64,000 nt of DNA from Cristatella mucedo (GCA_009760855.2 WPIO01000190.1:130001-194000); one strand, 5' to 3'; shown: positions 1 through 10,917, numbered from the stretch's first letter. Numbers and translations: made by a program. Notes: generated by a model from the letters alone, not told the origin.

Positions 1-70
1 CTGCGTGCAGCACTTCTCTAGAAAGCTGCAGACTGCCGCTCTGGAGCACACAACTGAGAAGGGATCGCAC

Positions 71-235
71 CGTCGCAAGCAGCCGACGGCCGACACGACA
101 CTTGTTCCCGACATTAGATGATCGGGATGGACGACGATGAAATTGTTCCGGTCGTCGACGACACAAGTACCAGTGTCGCGATCAAATGAACCGACGACAT
201 TGACAACGTCGCCCGGTTGGACCAACGTGTCCGAC
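71..235 (-). CDS. DNA2: DNA2 helicase/nuclease, exon with OB-like region and start of nuclease
   Basis: Internal exon of the DNA replication ATP-dependent helicase/nuclease DNA2. The family processes long-flap Okazaki fragments and resects double-strand breaks with BLM/WRN and RPA. Read 235 to 71, the exon follows a TTTGCAG acceptor and ends phase 2 at a GTGCGA donor. The translation carries QPGDVVNVVGSF, then TCVVDD, then VVHPDHLMSGTSVVSAV, then GCLRR. These align collinearly with human DNA2 (EPGDIIHLEG, a YPDMLISGTS block, IRCMRR). The Cys before LRR corresponds to the first ligand of the Fe-S cluster in the DNA2 nuclease. The expected AVLSE-like continuation is absent after the RR codons, so an intron running off the left edge is inferred. 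The rest of the nuclease and the SF1 helicase lie outside the window. Confidence 0.85.
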
Positions 236-382
236 CTGCAAAGAGCGGCCAGTCAGCGGCAGTTTGCTTGGCGCCAGCGGTCGTCACGTGACTGACTAGT
301 GCCGGCAGCAAGCCAAGGGACTGGACCAGAGCCGAGCACTCGATCATCGCCGGACGCTGCCGCCTGGACGCTCGCAACGCAC

Positions 383-481
383 CAGGTGCCTCGCAATACG
401 CATCGCTTCACGCCTTCGTGCGCCTCCGCGTCGATGCTGCAACCACTGCTCCTCAGCAGCAGCAGAAGGACGTCGCCCGAG
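383..481 (-). CDS. DNA2: DNA2 helicase/nuclease, upstream OB-region exon
   Basis: Read from 481 to 383, this exon follows the acceptor TTGCGTTTCAG and ends at CACCTG before a GTGCGT donor. It encodes SGDVLLLLLRSSGCSIDAEA and then a block ending KRCVLRGTW. The ending matches the human DNA2 stretch ELCILRNDW, and the split Trp codon joins exactly to the next exon (SDTLVQPGD against CSVPVEPGD). The matching phases across the 147-base intron are strong support for both exons. The segment is the beta-barrel (OB-like) part ahead of the nuclease. The main doubt is the precise acceptor. Confidence 0.75.
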
Positions 482-697
482 CTGAAACGCAACAATCGTG
501 CACGGCCAGCGTGAGTGCTGAACTGATGCCAGAGGACGCCGGCCGACGCACGGCTCCAGAGGGGTCGGCCGGGCGCATGGGTCAGACAGGTCACAGGAGC
601 GAACATTTGCCGAGATCGCCTCTGTGCCAGCCAGTCGAGCATGGGAGGAGCAGGGGCACCGGGTGGCGGCCAAGGTCGCGGCGGCAGCTCAGCTCAC

Positions 698-836
698 CCA
701 CCCGCTCTCCTGCCGGTCGTGCACCACGTGTCTGCCGTAGTCGATGCAGGCGATTGGACTGCTAGCGACACCCAGCGGCGGTGGTGGTGCAGGCTTGGCC
801 AGCGCAGCATCTCCGACGTAAGCCGCACTCGCCTGT
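698..836 (-). CDS. DNA2: DNA2, probable exon joining N-terminal extension to OB region
   Basis: Proposed exon read 836 to 698. It has a strong polypyrimidine acceptor (CCTCCACCTCCTGTAG) and a GTGAGC donor at 697. It ends phase 2, as the exon starting at 481 requires. The frame includes RRWVSLAVQSPAS, which resembles the RYLVLAVN segment at the equivalent place in human DNA2. The long open frame that covers this DNA would end phase 0 at the same donor and would not fit the next exon. A frame change through an unlocated intron upstream is therefore inferred. The match is short, so boundaries are tentative. Confidence 0.4.
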
Positions 837-839
837 CTA

Positions 840-2605
840 CAGGAGGTGGAGGGCTGCAGCAGTGGCAAGTCCGGTACAAGCGATGACACTTTGCTGCTGC
901 AACGTTCGTCCGCGGCACTCGCGGGCTGGTGTGGGCCGCACGAAGCTGCCCGGCTCGGCAGCCTCAGCCTGGTGCCGTAATCGACCGCAGCGGGACGGCG
1001 CCGAGAATTGTCGTCGTGCGAGCAGGAAGTCGAGTGGACTCGGTCGGCCTGGCTTAGGTGGCTTGCACACGCTTGACTGGCCGGCTGCTTGGCGCAGCCT
1101 GTCGAGTCGGCGCTAGCCACCGCCGCGGCAGCCGTGGCTGAACGCTGCTCGTCCGGCGCCAAAGATGTAAATTCCTCGAGCTCGCTGTGAAGTGCAAGGT
1201 CTACGTTACGAGCAGTTTGCCGCCTCGACGCGGCAGCCGATGCGCTGCTGCTAATGCTGGAAGGTTGTCGATGGTCAAAAGAGGCGGCGTGCAGATCCGA
1301 TATGATGGCGCACAGGAACTTGTCGTCGTCGTCTCTATCGCCGACCTCTACATCGTCGCTTGCACGCAGCAGTGCTTGAGCCGGAGCAGCCGAAGTGGTG
1401 TCGGCTCCACTTCCGTCTTGCGCGCAGACGCCCGAGCGATTGGCAGTCGATGCGACTGCGTTGATGCTGGGTTCAGCGATCGACCTCTGCCGGCTGCCGA
1501 CGGGCAATGAAGTCCCACACAGCTCCCTCAGCGCGTCGTTCAAGTGAACGCCGTCGTCGTTGGCCTCAACGGCCTGCTGTGCGCGACCTTTGACCGCAGC
1601 GATCATTTCGGCTGACAAGGATCGCCGGCTGCAGCCGCCCGTCGGCGCCAACTTCAGCATGGTTCTCTTGACCTGGTCGCGGTCGGCCGGCCGAGCAGCT
1701 CTGCTGCTGCCATCGTGGCCGTTCAGCCCTGGCGAGTCGGCGGAGTGACCGTTAGCCTCACCGGTTCCGGCAGTCTTTTTGGCCCGCGGAGAGCACCCTT
1801 TATCGGCGGCTCTCTTGCTCAGGGCCGCCGCCGGGACAGCAGTCGCCGAGCAGCCGCCGAGGCTGCTGCTCGCGGTGGCCTGCTGCTCGACGGAGCCGAA
1901 CGGCGGCGCAACGTTCTCGTCACTCAGCCGTCCACTGTGGGTGTCGTCGAGACGGAGCGCCATCACGCTGCCGTCGCGGCAGTTGCCACCGTCACCCGTG
2001 CTGCTGCTGCCGCCACCTCTGCTGCCTGCGCTCGGCAAAGAACCGATGCCGCCGGTGGCCAACCGCAAGCTGCCAATGCTGCACGGCCTAGCCGCCGCCG
2101 CAGCAGCAGCGGCGGCGGCGACGTGAGGCCTGGTCGTGCGCGCCGTCACGGGACTCGGCGCGGCGGCTGCTGCTGCAGCGCCGCTAGCGGCCTGGCCTGA
2201 GCGGAGGAAGCTGCGCGCGAACGACTTCTTCAGCGGCCGCTCGGGCGTGGGAGCGATCATCTCCACGGTCTCGTAGTCGTCGTCGAGCACGAATTCGGCA
2301 GTGTCGTGAGGCTGGGCGGCCACCTCTGCCGCGCATGCGGTCCGCTCGACGTCGATTCGCTTGCCATCGGCTGCGCCTCGCGGCTCGACGCCTCGGCCGA
2401 CGAGTAGGCCGGTAGCGGAGGCAGCGGCAGCCGGACTGCAGGCGCTCGCCGCCGACGCCGGCCGGCCTCTGACAAGAGGCCGGCCGGCGTCGGTGGCCGC
2501 GTCTGCTGCGCCGGCGGCCGAACGGTTGATGCTGTCTCGCAGAGGAGCGACGGCGGCTCGCTGGTCCACGACGAGAGTGAAGAGGTTCTTGCCTCTGCTC
2601 GGCGG
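840..2605 (-). CDS. DNA2: DNA2 N-terminal extension, large Ala/Ser-rich exon (boundaries approximate)
   Basis: A reading frame open for over 1.7 kb on the minus strand, directly upstream of the DNA2 exons and on the same strand. The proposed 5' boundary at 2605 follows a good acceptor (CTTTCACTGCTTGCAG). Upstream of it the frame is also open to an ATG at 2899, so a start without splicing is possible. The 3' donor is not located; the end is set near where the next exon begins. The encoded region is low complexity (poly-Ala, Ser, Gly) with islands that look constrained: GKNLFTLVVDQRAAVAPL near the start, then DDDYETVEMIAPTPERPLKK, then DDDDKFLCAIISDLHAASFD. The last is an acidic helical block as often found ahead of the conserved core. 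Human DNA2 lacks such an extension, while fungal Dna2 has a long disordered N terminus. Assignment to DNA2 is by position and strand, not by sequence match. Confidence 0.5.
2452..2493. repeat. Perfect 19-bp inverted repeat with 4-base loop
   Basis: Arms 2452-2470 and 2475-2493 are perfect reverse complements, begin CCGACGCCGG and are separated by GACA. It lies inside the DNA2 N-terminal reading frame, so it would also form a very stable hairpin in the mRNA. Confidence 0.9.
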
Positions 2606-2899
2606 CTGCAAGCAGTGAAAGCGGCGACCGAGGTAGAAGCATGCTGCAAAAGACGGAGCCAGCAAGCAGCAGCAGCACGCTAGCAGGCGAAAAAGCTCGC
2701 ACTCAATAGATGGACTACAGCTAAGGAAGAGCGCACGGCCACTTCTTCGGCCCTCGTACCTCGATGGTACCTGTTTCAGAGAATGGTGACGGGAAGTGCA
2801 ATGCAAAGGAAGTGTGGCAACGAAGCGTAAGCCAATAGACGAATGCCATCGAGACGAATGCCTGTGGCCCTCCTCCTCCCCCTTAGCAGCAGACACCAA

Positions 2900-3950
2900 C
2901 TTTCTCGCACCGGCTTCTGTGATCCAAAAAAAATAGCCGAGTCAGCTATCCGATCAAAAACCCAACACAGGATATCCGAAAGCCCCGTCGGGAGGAATCT
3001 GCTGCTGCTGTGCACGCTCACTTGAGTTAAGTTCACTCGGTCAAGGTGACAGCTGAATGCGCAGCTACTTCTGCATCGGCTCGTCGAATTATGCAACCGG
3101 ATTACAGGCATGTCAGCATGAACAGGAAGCAGATGAGAGCAGGGAGCAGTGCGCACAGAGCACGCCAGCTCGAGTCAGGTGGTTATGAGTGCAAGAAACC
3201 ACTCTAGCTGTCATATCCTGCCGACACACGCCTCAGCGGGCGCATACGTCACACACGATTTTGGCACGATGCCTAAATCCTCTTGAAAAATGCATATAAA
3301 CCAGACGAACACAATGGGAATCAGATCAACTCTTGCAAGGGTGTTCGACCTGCCACATTCATGCCGACCAGCATGCACAGACTTTCGAACAAGGCAGCTA
3401 GCGTTGCCTGGCCCAGTGAAACCGTTCGGAGAATACAGGCAACCGGGTCAAAGAACCGGAAGCACTCACATTGTGGGGCGGCAGTTCAAAGCAGCGCCAG
3501 ATGGCAAAGCTGCTGCAGCGTACAAATCAGGTGCAGGATGTCTATTGAATATTGGATTCGAGGGCTTGAGGGCTAAGTACGCGAGGCCAGTGGTGCCGTC
3601 TCCGCCGAGTTACAGCCAAGTCGACATCGAGGCTCACTAGTCAATGGCAGATGAGCTATACAGGAGGAACTAAGCCATCAAGGCTTGCCCTCACCCCTCA
3701 GATGATCAGCCCATGAATCACTGCATCGGCAGATAGCTTCCCAGCTGAAAGCATATGCTGGTCCTAGTCCAGGATTAAGGTTTTCTGGTGCAAACGACAA
3801 AACCCCTGCTGAAATAAGGCAGCATGGCATGCAGCCCTTAGATAAAAAACTCGAGCAAGACAAATCTGAGAAAATCAGGCTTGCTCAAGCTTTTGAAAGG
3901 TCATACTACTGCCAGTGAGTGAGTGTGTGAGTGTACATGTAAGATAAATA
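2900..3950. other. Intergenic stretch without recognised gene
   Basis: Overlapping short ORFs (3283-3640) have no recognisable motif and no splice context. This interval would contain the 5' end and promoter of DNA2, but no TATA box or other clear promoter element was picked out. Confidence 0.4.
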
Positions 3951-3954
3951 GATG

Positions 3955-4096
3955 GAGAAAGAGAGGGAGGGAGGAAGGGATGGATGGATGGAGGGAAGAG
4001 ACAGAGAGAGAGGGAGAGAGACAGAGAGAGAGCGAGAGAGACAGACAGACTGAGAGAGAAACAGACTGAGAGAGACAGACAGACAGACAGATAGAC

Positions 4097-4149
<53 letters not shown>

Positions 4150-4300
4150 CAGACAGACAGACAGAATGAGAGACAGAGAGAGAGACAGAGAAACAGACAG
4201 ACAGAGAAACAGAGGCAGAGAGGAAATGAGAGACAGGGAGAGAGACGGAGAAAGACAGACAGAGAAACAGAGACAGAGAGGGAGGGAGGGAAGGATGGAG
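3955..4300. repeat. GA/GACA-rich microsatellite block
   Basis: About 350 bases of GAGA, GACA and GGAA units, with a pure (GA)n core at about 4100-4148. The long ORF on the opposite strand is only Ser/Leu translation of this repeat. Confidence 0.95.
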
Positions 4301-5444
4301 GGAGACTTAAGGTTGATAGGATAAATAGTTAGCAATAAATGGACAGAAAGACAGGCAGAACATGTTCGTCAAAGAGCTGGCTGTTTTTCGGCCACGGCTG
4401 CAGTGTCAGTGCCCAGTCGTCTGAATAAGTAGCCTCTCGAACTGGCACAGCAAGCAAGGACATTGTCTACTCCAGATATAGTTGCTGGTGCTGGCTGCCG
4501 GTAGAGCAGTATTAAAGCCATGATAGTGCTACGACACTACGGCTATGAGGATTAAACCAATTCGAATGCTTGCCCTGCCCCATTGGCTAGCCGGAACTTT
4601 CGAAGTCGCGGATTTCTTGGCCAAGTGAACATCAAGGCAACAGCATAACTTTGGATGAATTGTCGCCAGCAGGTCGGCCATATTAAATAATCTGGTTTCG
4701 TGACGCAGCTTATCCGGTTGATCGGCTCACCACTGCTATGCCACAACTAAGGTGAACATATGGATCTCTTCGACATTGCTAGCGTGGCTAAAGCAAGCTG
4801 TCTTACCAGTCATACGAGAGGCTTCATATTACAGCAATTCCTCTGTGATACAATTCAATCATCCCGAATGCAGCCCTCTAGCAGTGACAAGAGAAACTTG
4901 CCTATGGCAACATTAAGAGAGACAGACAGACGGACGGGCAGACAGAAAAGGGACCAGCTTAAGATAAAGAGGTTGTTACACTAATCTCAGGGGCATATGG
5001 GAATATTAACAGCATCAACTGGCAAGAGAGTGAATGACAGACTGCTAGAGCTCAGCAGTTTTCGACGTGTACAGGTCAAGGTTTAGACATGCTGAAAATG
5101 CCTTTCGCACTCTTAGATAAACATACCTGTCTGTTAAAGTAAGATGAGAGGGTCGGCTGGTTAGAAGAGCCAGAAATCTGAAAAAATATAAATCAGTCGA
5201 ATCATTATCGTCATCAACATTTCAGCCAGTGATCAAATCACTAGTCAGCAAACTGGTGACGTGATCACCAAATACAAGCACAGCAGAGAGCACATATGTT
5301 TCTTTTATTAATGAAGGGCAACACGAGCAGCACTCTTCTTGTCTGACTGTTGTGAATCGAGTGGCATCTTACAAATTTGACCCACTCCAACAGTGTCTAT
5401 ATCCTGCTTGGATCACTCTTCTACAGAGTGAGAGACAGACAAAC

Positions 5445-5448
<4 letters not shown>

Positions 5449-5538
<90 letters not shown>
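5449..5538. repeat. (GA)n microsatellite
   Basis: About 45 uninterrupted GA units. Confidence 0.98.
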
Positions 5539-5543
<5 letters not shown>

Positions 5544-5689
5544 TGAGCAGTTCCTTTGCCCTTTGCCTACGACTAGTATCTGGGGTTGACAAGATACGAC
5601 CGTATGACTTTGCAGCAGGTATGAACAAGGCTCCCTTTTTTTGACAGGGCAGTGTGTACATGGTGTACACGGTTCACTCCATTATCCAG

Positions 5690-5990
5690 GTCCGGATAGC
5701 CTATCTGAAATGCTCACTAATCAGGCAACCCATCGTACAAACGGCTCTTATGACTCGTGTCGTCTAGCCATGCTCTAACGAACCTCAAGCCCTGATCAAG
5801 GCTTTCCGTTTTTCTGCTCCCATAGCCTCGAACTTGCTACATAGTGACATAACAAAATCCCTGAGCTGATATTTGTTTGAACACAGCTAAAAACCCACCT
5901 CCATCTCAAAGCATTTGGTCTATCCTTGAGAATTGTCCTTCATGAGCTTTTACGTGCAGGAATTGTTATTCATGATATGTTATTGTCACT
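5690..5990 (+). mobile_element. Possible degraded LINE 3' fragment
   Basis: A weakly matching segment includes a translated AKNPPPSQSI-like string in the place of the KLKTHLF motif seen at the C terminus of the local LINEs. Heavily decayed. Confidence 0.2.
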
Positions 5991-6065
5991 GATCAGATCA
6001 GTATGATTCCTGTCTAGCATAGGTGTAGTGCCGACACGAAGAGACAGACAGATAGACAAGACAGA

Positions 6066-6090
6066 GGCACACCACACGCACACACGCAGG

Positions 6091-6129
<39 letters not shown>
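6066..6129. repeat. (CA)n microsatellite
   Basis: CA repeat, imperfect at its left end (CACG and CACA units). Confidence 0.95.
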
Positions 6130-6130
<1 letters not shown>

Positions 6131-6639
6131 TTTGGTTCTCTCACAGCACCGTTCATATCCATCAGCCTATTTAATTTTGAATCTGAGTGCAACCGTCCAA
6201 AAACTCAAGTTAACGACGTCACACTTCCGATGTACTCGATGTGATATTTATAGTCTTAAAGCGATAAGCCGACTTTTAATAAGTGCATTATTTAATTATG
6301 TATTTAAACGCCGTGGCGATTATCTATCAGTGGAACAAATAGGCTGACCGAGGCGGTCAGTCTTAGCGAAGGTCTGCCGTTCGGTTAGTCATTTTGGCGG
6401 GGGGCCTTTGCACGCCTATTTGCAGGGTGTATAATTTTAATTTTAATGTTGTGTACCCACTATGCTTTGCACTATTAGTATTTTCATTATAAACCTTCGT
6501 CATTTCTTCTGGTGCGTCTTTCGAAACGACTAGGTTTACCGGTTACTAAACTGGGTTACGTCTTGCCTCAGTGAGAGATGTCCGAGGATAAATGCAAATG
6601 GGTGCTGATCACATGGGGGGGGGGGACATCGCATAATTC

Positions 6640-7500
6640 TGTCTAGGGCCCCTTTCTTTTCACTATCTATGCTCTCCCTCTGGCCGATGTCATCGCCAAA
6701 CACACATTTTGGCTTTCATTCCTGACCCAATGATACTCAGCTCTACATATCCCTCGACCTTTCTAAGCCTTGCTTCGTATCAGACTCAAACAATTCTCTT
6801 GCTTCATGCATCAACGACGTTTGAACTTGGTCACTAACTTGGTGAAGCTTCACTACAACAAGACAAACCTAATAGCCATGGATATGCTTAGTGTCACACT
6901 CCCATTGGAATTGTAACCTCAAGATGAATTCACCTGGCATCACTCCGGTGACATTTGCTAGCAGTAATCAAAATCAGGGCACACTATTCTATAACGACCT
7001 GTCATAAGATGAGCACAACACCCCAGTCCTACTTTCAGCTGAGAAACATTGGCATCCTTATGACCGGCTTAGGTGAGAGTATGACAGCCAAACTAGCACC
7101 CTCGTTTGCGATATCTTATCTAGATTACTCTGTATCCCTTCATCCAGGATTACGATCTATGCCCTTTATTGCCTATAACTGCCGCAAAACTCAGCAGATG
7201 ATCTAGTCTATTGTCAATGGTGTAGCTACCACATCACATAACTCAAGACTGAACTTCACTGGCTCCCTATGAAGAATCGCATTGGCCTTAGGTCACAGCT
7301 CAAGATGTATCTGTTCTGCTCAGCTTTCTTAGATCTCAAGCAAACTTGGTATTTTTACGTGCTTGCTTTGCATGCTTACCTCCGCCTGATTCGGTGCATG
7401 CTACTAACCAGGGTGTATTCAGATTCGTTGAGTGTCTTCTTGTGTGTGCATTTGCATGCTGGTCGTAGCATAGCACGTGTGTACTTTTGTTAGCTTGTCT
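6640..7500 (+). mobile_element. Degraded LINE-A copy (palm to C terminus)
   Basis: Translated fragments follow the order of the LINE-A reverse transcriptase at 27.8-28.8 kb: a LSLWPMSS/HFGFH segment, a DTQLYISLDLSK segment after the lost YADD, a SYFQLRNIGIL segment (LINE-A has AYFQLHNIAEI), then a QLKMYLFCSAF segment (LINE-A has KLKTQLFRTAF). Many stops and frameshifts show an old dead copy. Confidence 0.7.
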
Positions 7501-7539
7501 GTGCATGATACCATTCCGGTCGTTAACCCTTGGTTACTG

Positions 7540-7700
7540 TGAGCTGTGATGGTAAAATAAGGTGGTTGCTTTTCACGACCTTGGGCCGAGGTCGTGGGTT
7601 AGAAACCTGTTGTGCACAATTCTTTATCGCCGCTGCAAGTGGTGGTGATAGCCGTAAAGGCTCTTTTGCTGCTATACAAACAGAGGCTGTTAAATCAGCT
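7540..7700 (+). mobile_element. SINE-1 (tRNA-derived) copy 1
   Basis: Same family as the best copy at 10112-10276: a tRNA-like head with TAAGGTGGTTGCTTTTCACG, a decayed B box (GTGGGTTAGAAACC), a body with GATAGCCGTAAAGGCTCTT and the 3' end GGCTGTTAAATCAGCTA. Confidence 0.85.
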
Positions 7701-7865
7701 AATATTTTTTCAAGTCGGATAACTTCAAAAAATACGATCCAGCACAGCACTATCACAACGAGCTCAAATAAGACTCAAAATGGTGCGCATTTTCCCACCT
7801 TTCATGCTTATCGGGTGTTGATAGAAGCTTTAGAGTTGGCGGGAGCGAGCATTGCTCTCCCCCAG

Positions 7866-8020
7866 TCTTAGCCCAGGGGCACGGCGCTCATGAGTCACGA
7901 CCCGAAGGTCGACGGTTTTGGCGCATCCGCCAAAAGGCCTTCACCTTTATTACAAGTGGTGTTGCGATAGCCGTTGAGGCTCTTCTGTTAGCTGCTATAC
8001 AAATGAGGCTGCTGAAGGGC
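7866..8020 (+). mobile_element. SINE-1 copy 2, diverged subfamily
   Basis: The head TTAGCCCAGGGGCACGG is like that of the copy at 57985-58150. The body retains GTTGCGATAGCCGTTGAGGC and CTATACAAATGAGGCTG. The B box is lost. Confidence 0.6.
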
Positions 8021-8164
8021 CATACGAAAGGGAGGGGCCAACAGGGCTGCCCCTTGGACCTAGTCAGAAGTATGCTCTAGGTGGCTTGCTCCCTGGAGCT
8101 TTCCTGTAATTGGTAGCCTCTCAAAAGGTCAGGGCCTGACCCCTTTCCCTAGTTAAGGTCGGCT

Positions 8165-8315
8165 GAATCAACAGCCTCATATATATAGTGGCAGAAGAAC
8201 CCCAGTGGCTTTCACTTTGCTCACAGCAGGCAATAAAGGATAGTTGGATGTAGGACTAAAACCGATGACCGGGGCAACTAAAGTGCGAGCATCTTACCCC
8301 CCCCCCCGGCGAGAA
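8165..8315 (-). mobile_element. SINE-1 copy 3, diverged, reverse orientation
   Basis: On the plus strand it starts TGAATCAACAGCCTCATATA and carries the reverse-complement order of the SINE-1 body, including CAATAAAGGATAG. The head is decayed. With copies 1 and 2 this makes three insertions in under 800 bases. Confidence 0.6.
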
Positions 8316-8365
8316 CTCATTTGTTGGAGGTGGAGACCTTAATCGTATCCAAGTCGGTCAAATCG

Positions 8366-8496
8366 TAGGACAGTCCTGGTCGCGTGCCTCTTTCTGGTTC
8401 AGGAAAGCCCTCAAAATTATGTGATCGGCAAATCAAAGGTCAGGCCTGGTGGCATGTCTCTTCCTGGTTCAGGAACGCTCTCAAAATTGCATGCTC
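8366..8496. repeat. Imperfect tandem duplication, period about 77
   Basis: Two units share CTGGTTCAGGAA and CCTCAAAATT or CTCTCAAAATT, preceded by TCCTGGTCGCGTGCCTC and GCCTGGTGGCATGTCTC respectively. Confidence 0.7.
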
Positions 8497-8884
8497 ATAA
8501 TCTAAATTTATATGACCGGATCATCGGGAGCTAGCTAGTAATTAATCATTACGGCATACTGCATTCTATGCCATGGCTGCAACCGAAGCAGCATAGAAGC
8601 TGGAATGCACGTCAAGCATTGTTTCGATAGACTTCAGCTCTTTCTTAAAAACTAGCTTGCATAATGACAAAAACTACACTCCAGGTGAGGAATGCAGGCT
8701 CGACCGAATTAACCACTGCTCAGAATGGTGCAATGCCGGGCCTCCACGCGAAAGCAAACCCAAAATGGATATACATACAATACTTCATTGAGGTTGATGA
8801 TCCTCTCTAACAGAAGTCGATCTTGATACACTAGCAGCACTGACCAATGAGAAGACGCAAGCACACTCACACACATATCCACAG

Positions 8885-8900
8885 ACGCGCACGCGCACAC

Positions 8901-8935
<35 letters not shown>

Positions 8936-8955
8936 GGGGAGGGGGAGAGAGAGAG
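8885..8955. repeat. CA/GACA/GA microsatellite
   Basis: Short CACG units, then GACA units, then GA units. Confidence 0.9.
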
Positions 8956-9294
8956 CCCTTGCATATATAAATGCAAATAGCAACATGCACCCTCTTTGCT
9001 GAAAATTAAATCTAATGGAAAAAAGATCGAAAGTGAGAAATTAGCTAGTGCGAAAAAGCACCTAACTTTGACAGCCATTGATTCGAAACAGTAGTAGTAT
9101 ACCGGTAACTAATCGCGGACAAAATTAAGAAAACGAAAAGCAGAAGGAGCCGCTCAGCTTTGCATTGATAAACTCGAGGACAGTATGATTTTTGTCAAAC
9201 TCAACTACAGCAAGACTCTGAATGTGCAGCCAAGCAGTGTGCAGTGTACAGCTGGGGATGAAATGAATAGGGTTGCATGGCGAGTAGACAAATC

Positions 9295-9810
9295 TAAAAG
9301 GTTCAGCCACACGTAGTTTTGCTGAAGGAGCTTTGCTGGCTGCCTGCTGATCAGTGGATACAGAGTAAAGTTCTTACGCTTACCCAAAAGGCCCACCATG
9401 GCTTGGCTCATTCATACCTAGCTGGACTGCTGCACCAGTCTCTGTCTCATCGTGCCCTCAGGTCCTACATGCACAATAAATAAGCCGTTCCATTCCTACG
9501 ACTAAAGGCAGCAGCTAATGCTGTGCAGGTCCCAGACTGTAGAGCTCACTTCAACAATTCTTATGCAGCAACATCTTCTCTCCAGCTGCCGACTGTGGCA
9601 CATCCTTGTCAGCCGTCCTGACCTGCTGCTTCCATGGTACTCACTACCTCGACTACTCTCCTGACTCAACTATGCTACTAACTTTCTCTTTGTTTCGTGA
9701 GATGAAGTGTGTTGGCTATAGGCTGCTTATGCTTTAATTGCGCTATAAGAGACTCTCCTGCTTAACACCCACTTAGTCGTTGTGGCTTAGCAGAATTACA
9801 GACGGGAGGA
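9295..9810 (+). mobile_element. Degraded LINE-B 3' end
   Basis: Translation matches the C-terminal part of LINE-B at 25.5-26.2 kb. Shared strings are IQSKVLTLTQKAHHGLAHSY (LINE-B has IQSKVLTLTHKARHGLAPSY), then HRALRSY, then AVPFLRLKAA. The 3' end retains GCGCTATAAGAGACTCTCCT and GCTTAACACCCAC, as in LINE-B. Stops interrupt it. Confidence 0.8.
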
Positions 9811-10111
9811 AATACATTCCCTATACGCTAACAGCAAAATATTTTTGTTTTCTGTATCAAGACTGGGTTACAATAAGAAAGGACTGCAAGATTGCTTTAG
9901 CAGGGAAGGCTACCAGCTAGGCCAGCTGACACTCAAGCTTAACTTCCAAATCAAAGTTAAGTGTTTTCTGGGATTTTTCAAGCACATCGTACGTATACAC
10001 ACAAACATCAACTGCATGTATATAAATACACACACGCACGCACATGTATGCATGCAACTTTCGTAATATATATACATTATATAACCTCGACTACATATAC
10101 ATGGATACTTA

Positions 10112-10276
10112 AACTGCTAGCGCACTAGGTAAGGCGGTTGCTTTTCACGACCTCGGTCCCGACGTCGTGGGTTCGAATCCTGCGGTGGGCGATTCCTTAT
10201 CACCACTGCAAGTGGTAGTGATAGCCGTAAAGGCTCTTCTGTCGCTATAAAACAGGCTGTTAAATCAGCTAGTGTA
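10112..10276 (+). mobile_element. SINE-1 copy 4, best-preserved plus-strand copy
   Basis: About 165 bases. An A-box-like GCACTAGGTAAGGCGG is followed by a perfect polymerase III B box (GGTTCGAATCC at about 10171). The tRNA-unrelated body has GATAGCCGTAAAGGCTCTTC, TCGCTATAAAACAGGCTG and the end TTAAATCAGCTAGT. It is a tRNA-derived SINE rather than a functional tRNA gene: the head does not form a clean acceptor stem and the same unit recurs at least nine times. Confidence 0.9.
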
Positions 10277-10279
10277 CAC

Positions 10280-10810
10280 TCTACTATGTCACACTACATA
10301 TTTATTTATTTATTCCACACCGCAACTTCTTACATACAAATATATCCAAATAAATCGTAATCGTGCAACATAAGATATGTATTACATTTATAAATAGCGT
10401 TTACATCACCTACTTTCGTGACAAAAGAATGACATACTTAGATAACAATATCACACAATGCGAGTGGTAGAGCTTCATATGATAATTAACTTGGTGTTTT
10501 TAAAGTCCATGCACATTAAGGTTAGGGTTATGATCATCAAAAAGTTAATACAGAGGTAACTCAATCGGGCCATCGGCTTTGCAGATGAATTGCAGGTGGT
10601 TGGGGCTTCAGACTTGCTTATTCTATAGAAGGAATCCACATATAGAGGCAAAGAGCTGTGCATACTTACAAACATATGCACTCAACATAGTACCTGTAAT
10701 CCACAGTACCATGAAGGCTAGGGTCTTGAGTTATACAAAGCATTCGAGCTGACGTAAGAAAAATAAGAATAGGTCATTTACAGCAAAAGAAGCAATAACA
10801 ATAACCAAGA
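10280..10810. other. AT-rich intergenic DNA
   Basis: No gene or recognised repeat seen. Short ORFs here lack motifs. Confidence 0.4.
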
Positions 10811-10814
10811 GTGC

Positions 10815-10820
10815 ATATAC

Positions 10821-10917
<97 letters not shown>

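Noticed and set aside
1715-2200. Plus-strand ORFs over the DNA2 N-terminal exon
   Set aside because: They are GC-driven shadows of the minus-strand frame, which is linked to proven DNA2 exons.
3901-4335. Long Ser/Leu reading frame on the minus strand
   Set aside because: It is a translation of the GA/GACA microsatellite. The same applies to the frames at 5352-5670, 31397-32001, 40422-40672 and 59712-60080.
10112-10276. tRNA gene at the A and B boxes
   Set aside because: The head lacks a clean cloverleaf, continues into a conserved non-tRNA body and is repeated nine times. It is a SINE.
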